From the NCBI GenBank assembly GCA_035577545.1, contig DATLVI010000010.1:1-64000 (forward strand): a DNA stretch of 64,000 nucleotides, in the 5' to 3' direction. Positions 24,163 to 32,879 of the stretch are shown piece by piece. The translations under genes and the position numbers were made by a program. Position 1 is the stretch's first letter, and every line of letters begins with the position of its first letter. The notes under the pieces are model-generated. The model did not search any database. It was given only the letters and a program-made list of their open reading frames with translations, and had not been told where the DNA came from. Origin of the DNA: Verrucomicrobiia bacterium. Its GTDB lineage: Bacteria; Verrucomicrobiota; Verrucomicrobiia; Palsa-1439.

Positions 24163-26382
24163 TCAGGGAGTGCGGTAGGGCTCACGAGCTTCGTAATTCT
24201 TGAGTTGAATTGAAATTGCCGTGACCAGGTTGCTTTGATTTTGCGCGCCGGCAAGCGCGAGCGCCTCGTGTGCGGTCGTAACGGCTTCATCGAAGCGACC
24301 GGCTTCGGCATAGGCCGCCGCCAGCGTGACCAATGGCTTGGGCTCCTTGCGAGCGGTCAATTTGGCAAGCTGTTCGCCAATCTGGATTGCCTGCGGCGCG
24401 TTCCGCAACGAGGCGTCAGGTACGGTGGCCATGAGCCAGGCCATTTCGTTGCCCATGATCATGTGGCTGGGCTCGATTTCCAAGCCGCGCCGAAAGGTGT
24501 CGATGGCTTCGCTGTACCGACGGGCCTGGACAAAAGTTTTGCCCAATTCGAAATAGGCCTGCCCCAGGCCCGGGTACAACTCGATTGCCGCGCGGAACTG
24601 GTTGATTGAATCATCGAGCCGACCTGCGGTGCGATACGTTACCGCCAGATTGTAGCGGAGTTCGGGGAGTTTTGGATCGGCCCTGACCGCACGTTCATAA
24701 AGACGAATCGCCTCATCGAGTTCGCCTTTTTCGACGAGGATCCTGGCGAGATTGCTATTTACCAGCGCGTAGTCGGGCTGCAAGGAAAGGGCCAAACGGT
24801 AGCACTTGGTGGCTTCATCGGTACGGCCTTGCTCCAGCAACAAGGTTCCCAGGTCGTAATACGCCTCAGCCATTGTCGGCTCGGCCAGAATGGCCCGGTG
24901 GAAATACTGCTCCGATTCGGCCGGTTTCTTGATCTTGTAAAAGAGGTGGCCAAGACAGTAGAGGGCCTTGCTGTAGTCCGGCTTGATGCGGAGAGCTTCC
25001 TGCAGGGCTTGCTCCGCCTCTTCGTAACGCTGCTGCTCGGTCAGCGCGAGCCCGAGATTGCTTTGCGCTTCCAGAAACCCGGGCTTCAGGCGTAGCGCTT
25101 GCCGGAAATACCGCTCGGATTCCACGTACAGCTTTTTTCCGTTGTCGATCACGCCCAGATTGCACCAGGCCACGAAAGCATCGGGGTTCTTCGCCACCGT
25201 GTCCTGCCACAGGGTTTGATCGTCATGAAAGACTTGTGCATGATGCCTACTGATTGTGCCCAGTCCCGCGATCAATACTACTGCCAGGGTCCACTGTACG
25301 ATTCGGGACGCCAGCAGTGTGGCGCCGGCGGCCGCGACCAGCGTCAAAATACCCAGCGAGGCAAGGTACTGAAAATGGTCCGACACGAATGAGTAGCGGA
25401 AAAAGTAGATATCCAGGAACCCGAGGACCGGTAACAAGGCGATGGCAAAATAACCGATTCCAAATGTTGCCGCCTGTGCCCAGAGTTGGCGCTGGTAGCG
25501 CCACAGAAGGCCTGCTATCCCGACAACACCCAGCAGTGGGACGAACGAGACCAGTGAGCTCGCGTTGATCTCCCATCGCGAATAGACAAACGACAAGTCC
25601 ACCGGCCAAAGCAGCTTGGCCGCGTAAAACCACAGCGCCTTGCCGGCCACGATCAGGCGTCCCGCCAGACTCAATGACCAATCCTGAGTCGAGCGTTCGA
25701 TCTGGCCGCGTTGTTCTACGATGGTTAAAAGCGACATTCCCGCGGACAACGCGAAAAATGGCGCGGCGCGGAAAAAGTCGGCCTTATGCAGTTCGCCTTG
25801 TTGCCACCACGCCAGCAGCAGGAGCACGAAGGGTAGCACGACTGCAGAAGGTTTGCTCAATAACGCTGCGGCGAAGGCAGCGAGGGCAAACGCGTACCAA
25901 GTTCGGCTTTTGTTGTGGTCAAATTGTAGAAAGCACAGCAGCGACGCGAAAAAGAAGAAACCGGACTGGGTGTTTTTCAGTTCTGTGATCCACGCGACGG
26001 ATTCGACGTTGACGGGATGAATTCCCCAAAGCGCGGCGGCCACCCAGGCACCGCGAATGTTCAGACGGCGCAGCAACAGGAAAATAAGGGCCACGTTACC
26101 GGCGTGAATGATGATGTTGACCGCGTGGTAGGGCAGGGGATTCAGACCCCACAAGCGGCGCTCCGCCCAAAAGGTGGTTAGCGTGAGCGGGTAATAGCGT
26201 GAAAATGTCACCGACGTCCAGACCTTGTGCAGGCCGCCGGGCAGGGTCATCGCCGGGTTGGCTGTCAGATGATCATCATCGTCCCAAATGAAACCATTGT
26301 GCAGGGCAGGCCAATGCGTGAACACCGTAAGCGCAAGGAGTGCCGCGATGGCCAAGAGCATTTGTTTCGAGGGCCGGCTCAT
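24163..26382 (-). CDS. TMTC-like membrane glycosyltransferase with long TPR array
   Basis: A 739-residue paralogue of the 14442-16172 protein. Residues about 7-390 are polytopic membrane with outer-loop WDDDD (Asp34-37), the YYPLTLTTFWAE motif and the conserved loop IHPVNVESVAWI. Residues about 395-730 hold nine or so TPR units (for example EAEQALQEALRIKPDYSKALY). TPRs in TMTC-type enzymes may present the acceptor polypeptide. Its ATG overlaps the stop of the upstream gene by 4 nt, and its stop lies 9 nt before the GT39 gene. Sequence similarity to the other copy is high in the membrane half only. Confidence 0.82.
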   Translation of the reverse strand: MSRPSKQMLLAIAALLALTVFTHWPALHNGFIWDDDDHLTANPAMTLPGGLHKVWTSVTFSRYYPLTLTTFWAERRLWGLNPLPYHAVNIIIHAGNVALIFLLLRRLNIRGAWVAAALWGIHPVNVESVAWITELKNTQSGFFFFASLLCFLQFDHNKSRTWYAFALAAFAAALLSKPSAVVLPFVLLLLAWWQQGELHKADFFRAAPFFALSAGMSLLTIVEQRGQIERSTQDWSLSLAGRLIVAGKALWFYAAKLLWPVDLSFVYSRWEINASSLVSFVPLLGVVGIAGLLWRYQRQLWAQAATFGIGYFAIALLPVLGFLDIYFFRYSFVSDHFQYLASLGILTLVAAAGATLLASRIVQWTLAVVLIAGLGTISRHHAQVFHDDQTLWQDTVAKNPDAFVAWCNLGVIDNGKKLYVESERYFRQALRLKPGFLEAQSNLGLALTEQQRYEEAEQALQEALRIKPDYSKALYCLGHLFYKIKKPAESEQYFHRAILAEPTMAEAYYDLGTLLLEQGRTDEATKCYRLALSLQPDYALVNSNLARILVEKGELDEAIRLYERAVRADPKLPELRYNLAVTYRTAGRLDDSINQFRAAIELYPGLGQAYFELGKTFVQARRYSEAIDTFRRGLEIEPSHMIMGNEMAWLMATVPDASLRNAPQAIQIGEQLAKLTARKEPKPLVTLAAAYAEAGRFDEAVTTAHEALALAGAQNQSNLVTAISIQLKNYEAREPYRTP

Positions 26383-27917
26383 CGTGCGATGGCGTCTTGG
26401 ACGGCTTTACGGACGTACAATTGCCATGGACCCGATTCGGCCTGTAATTCAGCGTGCTCAGCCAGGTACACTGCAAAATCGGCAGGCATGCCCCGCGCAA
26501 GGAAGTAGTTGTAGGCCGTGCCGTGCTTGTCCCAGTTGAACAAATTCGGGACGTACTCGTTGGGCGCGGGCGGTCGCACATTGTCTTTCAAACGCATCGG
26601 CATCGGCGGTGCCCAAAAATAAGGGCTCAGCCCGCCCCCCACAAGCATATGGTAGTAATTATGCGCTTTTAGATACGGGTCGAAATACGTGGAATCCAAC
26701 TCGGGTGAAGTTCGCTCAAAGACCAGTGGCAGCACCGTTGCATTCGGCGGCATCTTTTCGATAATCGGTGTAATTTCGGCAATCTCGTGTGAGATGCGAA
26801 TTTGCTTGGCGACTGATTGTATGAGGATCACCGCGATCAGGCCAACGAATACGGCGATTTGGCCGCCTTGGAAACGCACATCGGCCACCACGACTGCCAG
26901 CAGGAAGTACGCGAGCGAGGCCACGCGGAAATTAATGAAGGTGTATTCACTGACGCTGAAAGGCAGCACCACTGCAGCGGTAGTCGCCACGCAAAACAGC
27001 ACGAGGTAGCGCCTGGTACGCTGGCGCGACAGAGTATCCGAGCCTGTCCCGGACCAAGCCCAGCCGGCGCATGCGGCGAGTAGCATCCACGACAGCACCG
27101 TTGTTGAATCCACGCCGTCGTGCCAGCGCATGCCTGTGAACATATACAGGCTGAAGCCCAGTGATTCGGTTACCGGCTTCCAATTCCAGGCGGGAAGTGG
27201 ATTGTCCATGTTCGGTGGAATGATTGTCGTCGGGCCAATGGTGAGGATTCCGACACTTAGCAGTACGGTGCCGATACTGATTGCGATGGCCATTCTTCGG
27301 ATCCGCGCCGTATCGTGTCGATACGAGATCGACATGACAACCGCCAGCGCAAAGAACACGAGAAACGCGAAGACATGCGTGACAAACAGCGCCAACTGCC
27401 ACAACGCCTGTCGCGTGCAGCGCCATGCCGTGAGCGGTTGGGTGACCAATTCCTCGTAATCAAGCAGCGCCAGCACGACCAGTGGCAGCGCGTAGCAGTA
27501 ATTCATGTTACCGAGAAAGTACTGTTGATTGAACATGAACAGGAAAAGCAGGAGCACGCCCCATGTTGGTGCATCTCCACTTATCCGGTTCCGTAGTTTC
27601 ACGACGAGAGCTACAACCAGCGCGACGTACGCCGATATGGCCAGTTTGCCCGCGATCTCAATCGCCGTGAGCTTGAAGAGCGCTGCTGTAAGGATATAGA
27701 ATGTGGCGTACGTGGGCTGCAATCGAAGCTCGAAGTTCCGCATGTACACGGAGGATGAGTCGCAGGCCAATGCCAGGAGCTTGGCCTGCAGCAAGTGTTG
27801 TGGGTAATCTTGCAGGGGGGGGAATCTGGTTGACCAGATGGGCCAGAGGCTAATGATTGTGAAGGCCACAACGGCGACCCACCACAGCGCAAAAGCCTTC
27901 GATGGCGCCTGATTCAT
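26379..27917 (-). CDS. unknown polytopic membrane protein, GT-C-like
   Basis: A 512-residue protein I do not recognise as a named family. It has an N-terminal helix, an outer loop with PPLQDYPQHLLQ (Asp/Tyr/Pro and His, a pattern seen in bacterial GT-C-like membrane proteins), about ten more membrane segments and a C-terminal soluble tail of about 130 residues (from around LPLVFERTSPELDSTYF). As first gene of the operon with a TMTC-like and a GT39-type enzyme, it may be a further glycosyltransferase or a lipid-linked sugar handling protein. Function is unassigned. Confidence 0.65.
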   Translation of the reverse strand: MNQAPSKAFALWWVAVVAFTIISLWPIWSTRFPPLQDYPQHLLQAKLLALACDSSSVYMRNFELRLQPTYATFYILTAALFKLTAIEIAGKLAISAYVALVVALVVKLRNRISGDAPTWGVLLLFLFMFNQQYFLGNMNYCYALPLVVLALLDYEELVTQPLTAWRCTRQALWQLALFVTHVFAFLVFFALAVVMSISYRHDTARIRRMAIAISIGTVLLSVGILTIGPTTIIPPNMDNPLPAWNWKPVTESLGFSLYMFTGMRWHDGVDSTTVLSWMLLAACAGWAWSGTGSDTLSRQRTRRYLVLFCVATTAAVVLPFSVSEYTFINFRVASLAYFLLAVVVADVRFQGGQIAVFVGLIAVILIQSVAKQIRISHEIAEITPIIEKMPPNATVLPLVFERTSPELDSTYFDPYLKAHNYYHMLVGGGLSPYFWAPPMPMRLKDNVRPPAPNEYVPNLFNWDKHGTAYNYFLARGMPADFAVYLAEHAELQAESGPWQLYVRKAVQDAIAR

Positions 27918-28090
27918 TTGCGCGATGGTAACGAATCAGTTCACAATCTGCAAGAACATGGGGACGCGGGTGCAAACGGTTGCAGAACTTCCGCTATCGG
28001 TCTTTTTGTCGAGTTGTAATCGCTTTCAATGCGTCGATACTCCATGTGTTGCTCCGGCTACTAAAAACGTGAAAACAACGGAGAAAAGTC

Positions 28091-28160
28091 TTGCGTTATA
28101 AATGACGATTTTGTAATGTTGGCATTGGAGAAGCGACTAATTCCGCTCGCGAGGCGGACG
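28091..28160 (+). promoter_or_regulatory. PEP-CTERM cassette promoter and leader, copy B
   Basis: TTGCGT (28091-28096), a 17-nt spacer and TAATGT (28114-28119) are followed by GGCATTGGAGAAGCGA and CCGCTCGCGAGG (28143-28154). This mirrors copy A at 21438. A TGGCATTGGAGAAGCG stretch here also fits GG-N10-GC, but copy A has one extra base, so sigma-54 use is not supported for the pair. The reverse operon beginning at 27917 diverges from this leader across a roughly 170-nt gap with no gene. Confidence 0.6.
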
Positions 28161-28187
28161 AAACAACGGCAAACGGAGAGGGGAAAG

Positions 28188-28865
28188 ATGAAGAGAGTTA
28201 TTATTGCGAGTTTGGTGGCCATGGGGATTTTTACTGCGGAGGCGCAAGCCCTAACCAACATTGTTTTCTACTCATTTAACACCAACGGATTCGTGGGAGT
28301 AGACCAGAGTACTGCCATGACCAATTACCTTCAGGTGGCGAACATTGGCTCTGGCATCAGTTCGTTCTCGTTCTCCAACTCGCAAGCAACTCCGTTGCTG
28401 ACGATCCTGTCATCGGTGACAGCCAGTCCGAATAACCACGGATTCCCGGCGGGTAACTCTGTGGGTATGAACGGTTGGAACGGCGGGGCCAGCTACTTCC
28501 AGTTTACCCTGAACGCGACAGGTTTTCAGGGGCTCGTTCTTGCATGGGCCGGAAATCGGTCGAGCACTGGCCCAACGAACGTCGTATTACAGTACAGCAG
28601 CGATGGTGGTGCAACGTTCAATAATTTCAACACCTTTGCCGCGCCAGCTAATGTCGGGACAACTCAAGACGTCAGTGCGGTGACCGCGCTGGACAACAAC
28701 GCGCTCGACGTGTTCCGCATTGTCGGTGTCGATGCTGCCGCAGCCGGCACGCTCAAGATCGACAACTTCTCGATTGAAGCCACGGCCGTCCCCGAGCCTT
28801 CCACCATGCTGTTGGTTGGTGTGGGAGTGTTGGGTATGTTCGCGATTCGTCGCCGTCGTTCGTAA
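28188..28865 (+). CDS. PEP-CTERM sorting-domain surface protein
   Basis: A 225-residue exported protein. ATG 28188 follows GGAGAGGGGAAAG and starts a signal peptide (MKRVIIASLVAMGIFTAEAQA); an upstream in-frame start at 28116 would absorb the conserved leader and is rejected. The body (YSFNTNG..., QYSSDGGATFNNF, DNFSIEA) resembles beta-sandwich PEP-CTERM proteins with no catalytic motif. The C-terminus is VPEPSTMLL, a helix, then RRRRS. Leader and terminator match the 21544 gene while the mature part does not. Confidence 0.9.
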   Translation: MKRVIIASLVAMGIFTAEAQALTNIVFYSFNTNGFVGVDQSTAMTNYLQVANIGSGISSFSFSNSQATPLLTILSSVTASPNNHGFPAGNSVGMNGWNGGASYFQFTLNATGFQGLVLAWAGNRSSTGPTNVVLQYSSDGGATFNNFNTFAAPANVGTTQDVSAVTALDNNALDVFRIVGVDAAAAGTLKIDNFSIEATAVPEPSTMLLVGVGVLGMFAIRRRRS

Positions 28866-28885
28866 TTACGAATCTGAATTCATCA

Positions 28886-28920
28886 CGGGCCGCCCTGGCA
28901 ACGGGGCGGCCCGATTCGTT
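28886..28920 (+). terminator. terminator of PEP-CTERM cassette B
   Basis: CGGGCCGCC (28886-28894) pairs with GGCGGCCCG (28905-28913), followed by ATTCGTTTTG. It is the near-copy of the terminator at 22343-22380. Confidence 0.8.
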
Positions 28921-28991
28921 TTGACACATAAACATGGCCGGGTGGTACTATCCGCGAATGTCCATTGGATTCTCTCCCGAGGTGCTGCAAT

Positions 28992-30608
28992 ATGATTAAG
29001 CCGCCGCGAACGGTGGTGGCTGTCCTAATTCTGTTTTGCTTTGCGCGAGTAAGCCTGTTGGCGCGTGAAGTGCCCATCACGATCATCCATACCTGCGACC
29101 TTCACGGCAACGTGTTGCCTACGGAGAGCTACGAAGGGAAGACGAATCTGGGCGGCATCGCGCGTTGCGCCACGATGATTCGCCAGATTCGCGCGCAGGA
29201 GAAAAACGTCCTGCTGGTGGATGCCGGCGACTCCATGCAGGGCACCCCGGTCAGCTTTCTCAGCGATGGACAGGTGATGGTGAAGTGCCTGAACCATCTG
29301 CATTACGATTCGTGGACGTGGGGCAATCATGAGTTCGATTGGGGACTGGGCAAGCTGGCAGCCTGCGCCGAGCGGGCCGAGGTCCCGATTGTGGTCGCCA
29401 ACATCCAGGAAGCGGGCAGCGGCGGCACTCCCACCTCCCAGCGGATTACGTCGCGCTTGAAGCCGTACGTAGTGCGGGAAATGGACGGCGTGAAAGTGGG
29501 TATCATCGGGTTGGACACGCCCGACATCCCGAGCTGGAGCCGCCCGCGACTGTTTGCAGGACTGGAGTTCAAGGATTCGGTGGAGGCGTTACGGCGAACC
29601 GTTCCCGAATCGCGGGCGGCGGGGGCGCAGGTCCTGGTGCTCGTTTGCCATCAGGGCTATCGCGAGGCAGGGGATGACCACGCCAACCAGATCAACGCCA
29701 TCGCGCGCAATTTTCCGGAGTTGGATGTGATCATTGGCGCCCATACGCACCGTAACTTTCCGGAATTCAAGGTCAGCAATATCCTGTACAGCCAGGCCGA
29801 CTATTATGGGATTTATCTTGGCCGCGTGGACCTGGTGTTTGACACGGAGAAGGGCCGCGTGGTCAAGCGCCAGTCCAACACGCTGCTCATGGACGAACAT
29901 ATCCCGCTCGACGGCGAAGTGCTGAAGCTCGCGGGCGCGGAAATTGACCGCGCCGAGAAGTTGTCAAGCGCCCACCTTGGCGAGGCCACCGATGATCTGT
30001 GGATCCGCGCCCTGCCGCACAAGGAAACGCCGATCCACAACGTTATCTTTGAGGCGATTGCGGATGCGCTTGGCGCGCGCGGCGTGAAGGTGGACGCGAT
30101 CGTGCACGGGATCAACGAACGGCGGAACGGGTTGAAAAAGGGCGCCATCACCGTGGGGGATGTCTGGAAGGTTGTGCCATACGAAAACACCGTCGGTGTT
30201 CTGGAGTTGACGCCGGCGGAGCTGCGTGACGTCCTGGATGAAGACGTCGAGACCTACAATAATCCTGCGTTTCGCGGGATTTGGGGGTTGAAATGGACCT
30301 TCGATCCCGACGCAAAGCCGGGGCAGCGGACCATCTCGCTGGTTCATGCGGATGGTTCCTCTTTGGACGAAACGCAACGGCTTGCCGTGGCCTTCAACAG
30401 TTACGATTTGGCCGGCGGCGGGCAGCGCTGGAAACGGTTGCGGGAGTTGGTGGACCGGCCCGACACGAAGCTGGTGGAGTACGATTTTCAGACGCGGGAG
30501 GCGGTCATCAACTACATCCGCAAACGCGGCACGATTACGCCAACCATCCGCGATTGGTGGACGGCAAAGCGGGGGGCCAGGTCGGACCACCCACGGAAGA
30601 CCGAGTAG
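28992..30608 (+). CDS. exported 5'-nucleotidase/2',3'-cyclic phosphodiesterase-type metallophosphatase
   Basis: A 538-residue periplasmic enzyme of the UshA/5'-nucleotidase family. ATG 28992 starts a signal segment (TVVAVLILFCFARVSLLA). The N-terminal metallophosphoesterase domain holds HTCDLHGN, DAGDSMQGTP, WGNHEFDWG, VCHQGY and GAHTHRNF, supplying the two-metal ligands. The C-terminal nucleotidase domain starts near residue 345 and contains the substrate-stacking region YNNPAFRGIWG and FNSYDLAGGGQRW. It probably scavenges phosphate or nucleosides from nucleotides. It converges tail to tail with the OB-fold gene. Confidence 0.9.
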   Translation: MIKPPRTVVAVLILFCFARVSLLAREVPITIIHTCDLHGNVLPTESYEGKTNLGGIARCATMIRQIRAQEKNVLLVDAGDSMQGTPVSFLSDGQVMVKCLNHLHYDSWTWGNHEFDWGLGKLAACAERAEVPIVVANIQEAGSGGTPTSQRITSRLKPYVVREMDGVKVGIIGLDTPDIPSWSRPRLFAGLEFKDSVEALRRTVPESRAAGAQVLVLVCHQGYREAGDDHANQINAIARNFPELDVIIGAHTHRNFPEFKVSNILYSQADYYGIYLGRVDLVFDTEKGRVVKRQSNTLLMDEHIPLDGEVLKLAGAEIDRAEKLSSAHLGEATDDLWIRALPHKETPIHNVIFEAIADALGARGVKVDAIVHGINERRNGLKKGAITVGDVWKVVPYENTVGVLELTPAELRDVLDEDVETYNNPAFRGIWGLKWTFDPDAKPGQRTISLVHADGSSLDETQRLAVAFNSYDLAGGGQRWKRLRELVDRPDTKLVEYDFQTREAVINYIRKRGTITPTIRDWWTAKRGARSDHPRKTE

Positions 30609-30611
30609 GGC

Positions 30612-31403
30612 CTACTGGGGCGCGAGTTTCACCGCGCCCGCAGCTTCGAGAACGATCGTCGGCTTCCCACTTTCCAGCTTGACCGGGCCGGTGATTGTGA
30701 GCGCGCGCCCTGGTTGAAGCTGTGCGGCGGAGAGTCCCGACAGGGCCTTTTCCCCGAGCACGACCGGGATTTCACCGGTGGCATCCTGGACGCCGAGTCG
30801 CTGGGTTTTGTCGATTGTTTCCGAGGCGGCAATCGTGCCGGAGATAATCACGGCGCGGTCAACCCAGTCCGCCTTGATCGCCCCGATGACGGTCTCGACG
30901 GGCGGTGCTGTTGGACGGGCTGCAGTTGCCGTTGCATTGGTGGCGGTCTCCGCGGCACCAGCGACGGCATTGATTACGTCGAGCGCCGCCGCGTTACGCA
31001 GGCGCAGTTGGAGCGCATCCCGAAAAACATTCACGAGGGCGGTCACACGGATGGTATTTCCCACTTTCACCTTCGACGCGAGTTGCGGTTGCATATCCGA
31101 CCAGTACACGAGCGGGACCGTCGCGCCAGCCTCGGTGAGGTTGACAAGATAGGGAGCGCGTGGACTGCTGGGCTCTCGCACACTCGAGATGACGGCTTGC
31201 ACGGTGACTTCGTGGTTCGTTAATGCCTTGGTGACGCTGCCGACAGGCGTGAGGGATGCGTCGCTTGCCAAAGCGGCTACAGGAATCGCCATATTCGTAC
31301 AAAGGAGCCCGACAAAAACGGACAGCAGCCACCGCGAAAAGGGTCTTTCGCCCGTGGAGGGGAGTTTGTTCGTTGAAAGGTGGCTGGCAAATGTTGGCAT
31401 CAT
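30612..31403 (-). CDS. exported protein with two OB-fold-like domains
   Basis: A 263-residue protein with an N-terminal signal (RWLLSVFVGLLCTNMAIPVAALA). Two halves each resemble a short OB-fold: the first around VTVQAVISSVREPS...LQLRLRNAAAL, the second around VIISGTIAASETID...GLSAAQLQPGRALTITGPVK. They are separated by an Ala/Thr/Pro-rich linker at about residues 145-170. Exported OB-fold proteins of this kind are usually of unknown role. A GAGGAAAG ribosome site precedes ATG 31403. It diverges from the pilC gene across the sigma-54-type site at 31523. Confidence 0.65.
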   Translation of the reverse strand: MMPTFASHLSTNKLPSTGERPFSRWLLSVFVGLLCTNMAIPVAALASDASLTPVGSVTKALTNHEVTVQAVISSVREPSSPRAPYLVNLTEAGATVPLVYWSDMQPQLASKVKVGNTIRVTALVNVFRDALQLRLRNAAALDVINAVAGAAETATNATATAARPTAPPVETVIGAIKADWVDRAVIISGTIAASETIDKTQRLGVQDATGEIPVVLGEKALSGLSAAQLQPGRALTITGPVKLESGKPTIVLEAAGAVKLAPQ

Positions 31404-31522
31404 CGTCTTTCCTCTTCTCCAAGGCTTTACGGCTTATCCGCAGACAACCAACTTGATTCTTTCAATGAAATGCAGGCGCGGCAAGGAAAAACCTTGACGA
31501 ACCAAATATACAGGTTGGGAGG

Positions 31523-31538
31523 TGGCATATTAGCTGCT
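31523..31538 (+). promoter_or_regulatory. sigma-54 (-24/-12) promoter candidate for pilC/gspF
   Basis: TGGCATATTAGCTGCT has GG and GC separated by exactly 10 nt, with TGGCA at -24 and CTGCT at -12, close to the RpoN consensus TGGCAC-N5-TTGCW. The predicted start near 31549 leaves a 41-nt leader before ATG 31590. One of five similar sites in this locus. Confidence 0.65.
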
Positions 31539-31589
31539 CGGATTTGCGTAGGATTGTTCTCGATGGCAATTGGATACTGACGAGCAGCT

Positions 31590-32798
31590 ATGGCGAATTT
31601 CACATATCAAGCGCGGGACACCTCGGGGAACCCGAAAGGTGGCGATATCGAAGCCGCGGATCAACAAGCGGCGGCCGCGATGCTGGTGGATCGCGGATTG
31701 ATGGTCATTTCCATACGGGCGTCTGCCAGCCAGAAGGTCGGGCGCAAACGCCGCCAGGGCAAGGTCAAGTCGCAGGATTTGGTGGTTTTCACCCGCCAAC
31801 TGGCGACCATGATGGATGCCGGTTTGCCGCTCGTGCAGACGCTGACCGCGTTGGAAGAGCAGACCGACAACCCGGTGTTCAAGCCCGTGTTGCGCACGGT
31901 CACCACAAGAGTTGAACAAGGCCAGGCGTTTTCCGAGGCCCTGGGCGAACATCCCAAAGTGTTTACCAAACTCTATGTGAGCATGGTGGAAGCCGGTGAA
32001 ACCGGCGGTCTGTTGGCGGAGATCCTGGATCGTTTGGCGTGCTATTTGGAGTCAACCGCGCGTTTGAAGAAGAAGGTAAAGTCAGCGATGTCATACCCGG
32101 TCATCGTGTGCGTCATCGCTCTTTCGATCGCACTGTTCTTGATCGTCAAGGTCATCCCGATTTTTGCCAGCATCTATAAGGACTTTGGCGCGGCGTTGCC
32201 GACCCCAACACAGATCCTGATCGACTTCAGCAACTTCATTCGCGCGTACTTCGTGCTGGCCATCGGCGCGGCGGGTGGATTTACCTTTGCCCTCATAAAG
32301 TTCAAGCGCACCAAACGCGGGACCGCGCTTTGGGACCGTACCAAGTTGCGGCTGCCCGTGTTTGGGAAACTGGTGCATAAGATTGCCATCTCACGATTTG
32401 CGCGGACCTTCGCGGCGCTGTTGCGGAGCGGTGTGCCGATTTTGGAAACCCTGCGCATCGTGGGGCAATCGGCGGGAAACACCGTGGTGGAACGAGCCGT
32501 GGAAAAGACCGCCGCCAGCATTGAGCGGGGCGACAACCTTGCCGTGGCGCTGGGACAGCATCCTATTTTCCCGCCCATGCTGGTACGGATGGTATCGGCC
32601 GGTGAGCAAACAGGCAAGGTGGACGTGATGTTGGAGAAGATTTCCGATTTCTACGATGAAGAGATTGAGGCCATGCTGTCAGGACTGACGTCGCTGATCG
32701 AGCCTTTGCTGATCGTGTTCCTCGGCGTGGTGGTCGGCAGCATTGTGATTTGCATGTTTCTACCGATTTTCAAGCTGAATCAGGTCGTACAGTTTTAG
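31590..32798 (+). CDS. pilC: type IV pilus / type II secretion inner-membrane platform protein (PilC/GspF)
   Basis: A 402-residue polytopic protein of the T2SSF family that couples the motor ATPase to pilin insertion. It has the N-terminal ARD domain (FTYQARDTSGNPKGGDIEA), then two homologous T2SSF units. Each unit carries the cytoplasmic FTRQLATMMDAGLPLV- or FARTFAALLRSGVPIL-type helix and a ...EAGETGGLLAEIL or SAGEQTGKVDVML motif. Membrane segments are near 170-190, 215-240 and 370-395. It is the first gene of the pilus-like locus and is read from its own sigma-54-type site. No pilB/pilT ATPase is next to it. Confidence 0.92.
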   Translation: MANFTYQARDTSGNPKGGDIEAADQQAAAAMLVDRGLMVISIRASASQKVGRKRRQGKVKSQDLVVFTRQLATMMDAGLPLVQTLTALEEQTDNPVFKPVLRTVTTRVEQGQAFSEALGEHPKVFTKLYVSMVEAGETGGLLAEILDRLACYLESTARLKKKVKSAMSYPVIVCVIALSIALFLIVKVIPIFASIYKDFGAALPTPTQILIDFSNFIRAYFVLAIGAAGGFTFALIKFKRTKRGTALWDRTKLRLPVFGKLVHKIAISRFARTFAALLRSGVPILETLRIVGQSAGNTVVERAVEKTAASIERGDNLAVALGQHPIFPPMLVRMVSAGEQTGKVDVMLEKISDFYDEEIEAMLSGLTSLIEPLLIVFLGVVVGSIVICMFLPIFKLNQVVQF

Positions 32799-32801
32799 AG
32801 T

Positions 32802-32828
32802 GGCGCCGCCTGGCAGCGAGGCGGCGCC
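32802..32828 (+). terminator. strong hairpin after pilC
   Basis: GGCGCCGCC (32802-32810) pairs perfectly with GGCGGCGCC (32820-32828) around a 9-nt loop, immediately after the pilC stop. There is no U-tract, so it may be a terminator aided by Rho or an mRNA 3' end stabiliser. Confidence 0.5.
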
Positions 32829-32879
32829 GGTGAAGCGGAACAAGGGGGCTGCCACGAGTTGAGCGCAGAGGAGGAATTC

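Noticed and set aside
28120-28136. TGGCATTGGAGAAGCG as sigma-54 site before the PEP-CTERM gene at 28188
   Set aside because: It fits GG-N10-GC, but the homologous leader at 21438 has an extra base and no fit, and the -12 box is AAGCG; a sigma-70-like pair explains both.
32802-32828. TGGCAGCGAGGCGGCG after pilC as sigma-54 site for the regulator
   Set aside because: Spacing fits but it is part of a perfect hairpin that better fits a transcript end, and the -12 box does not match TGCT.
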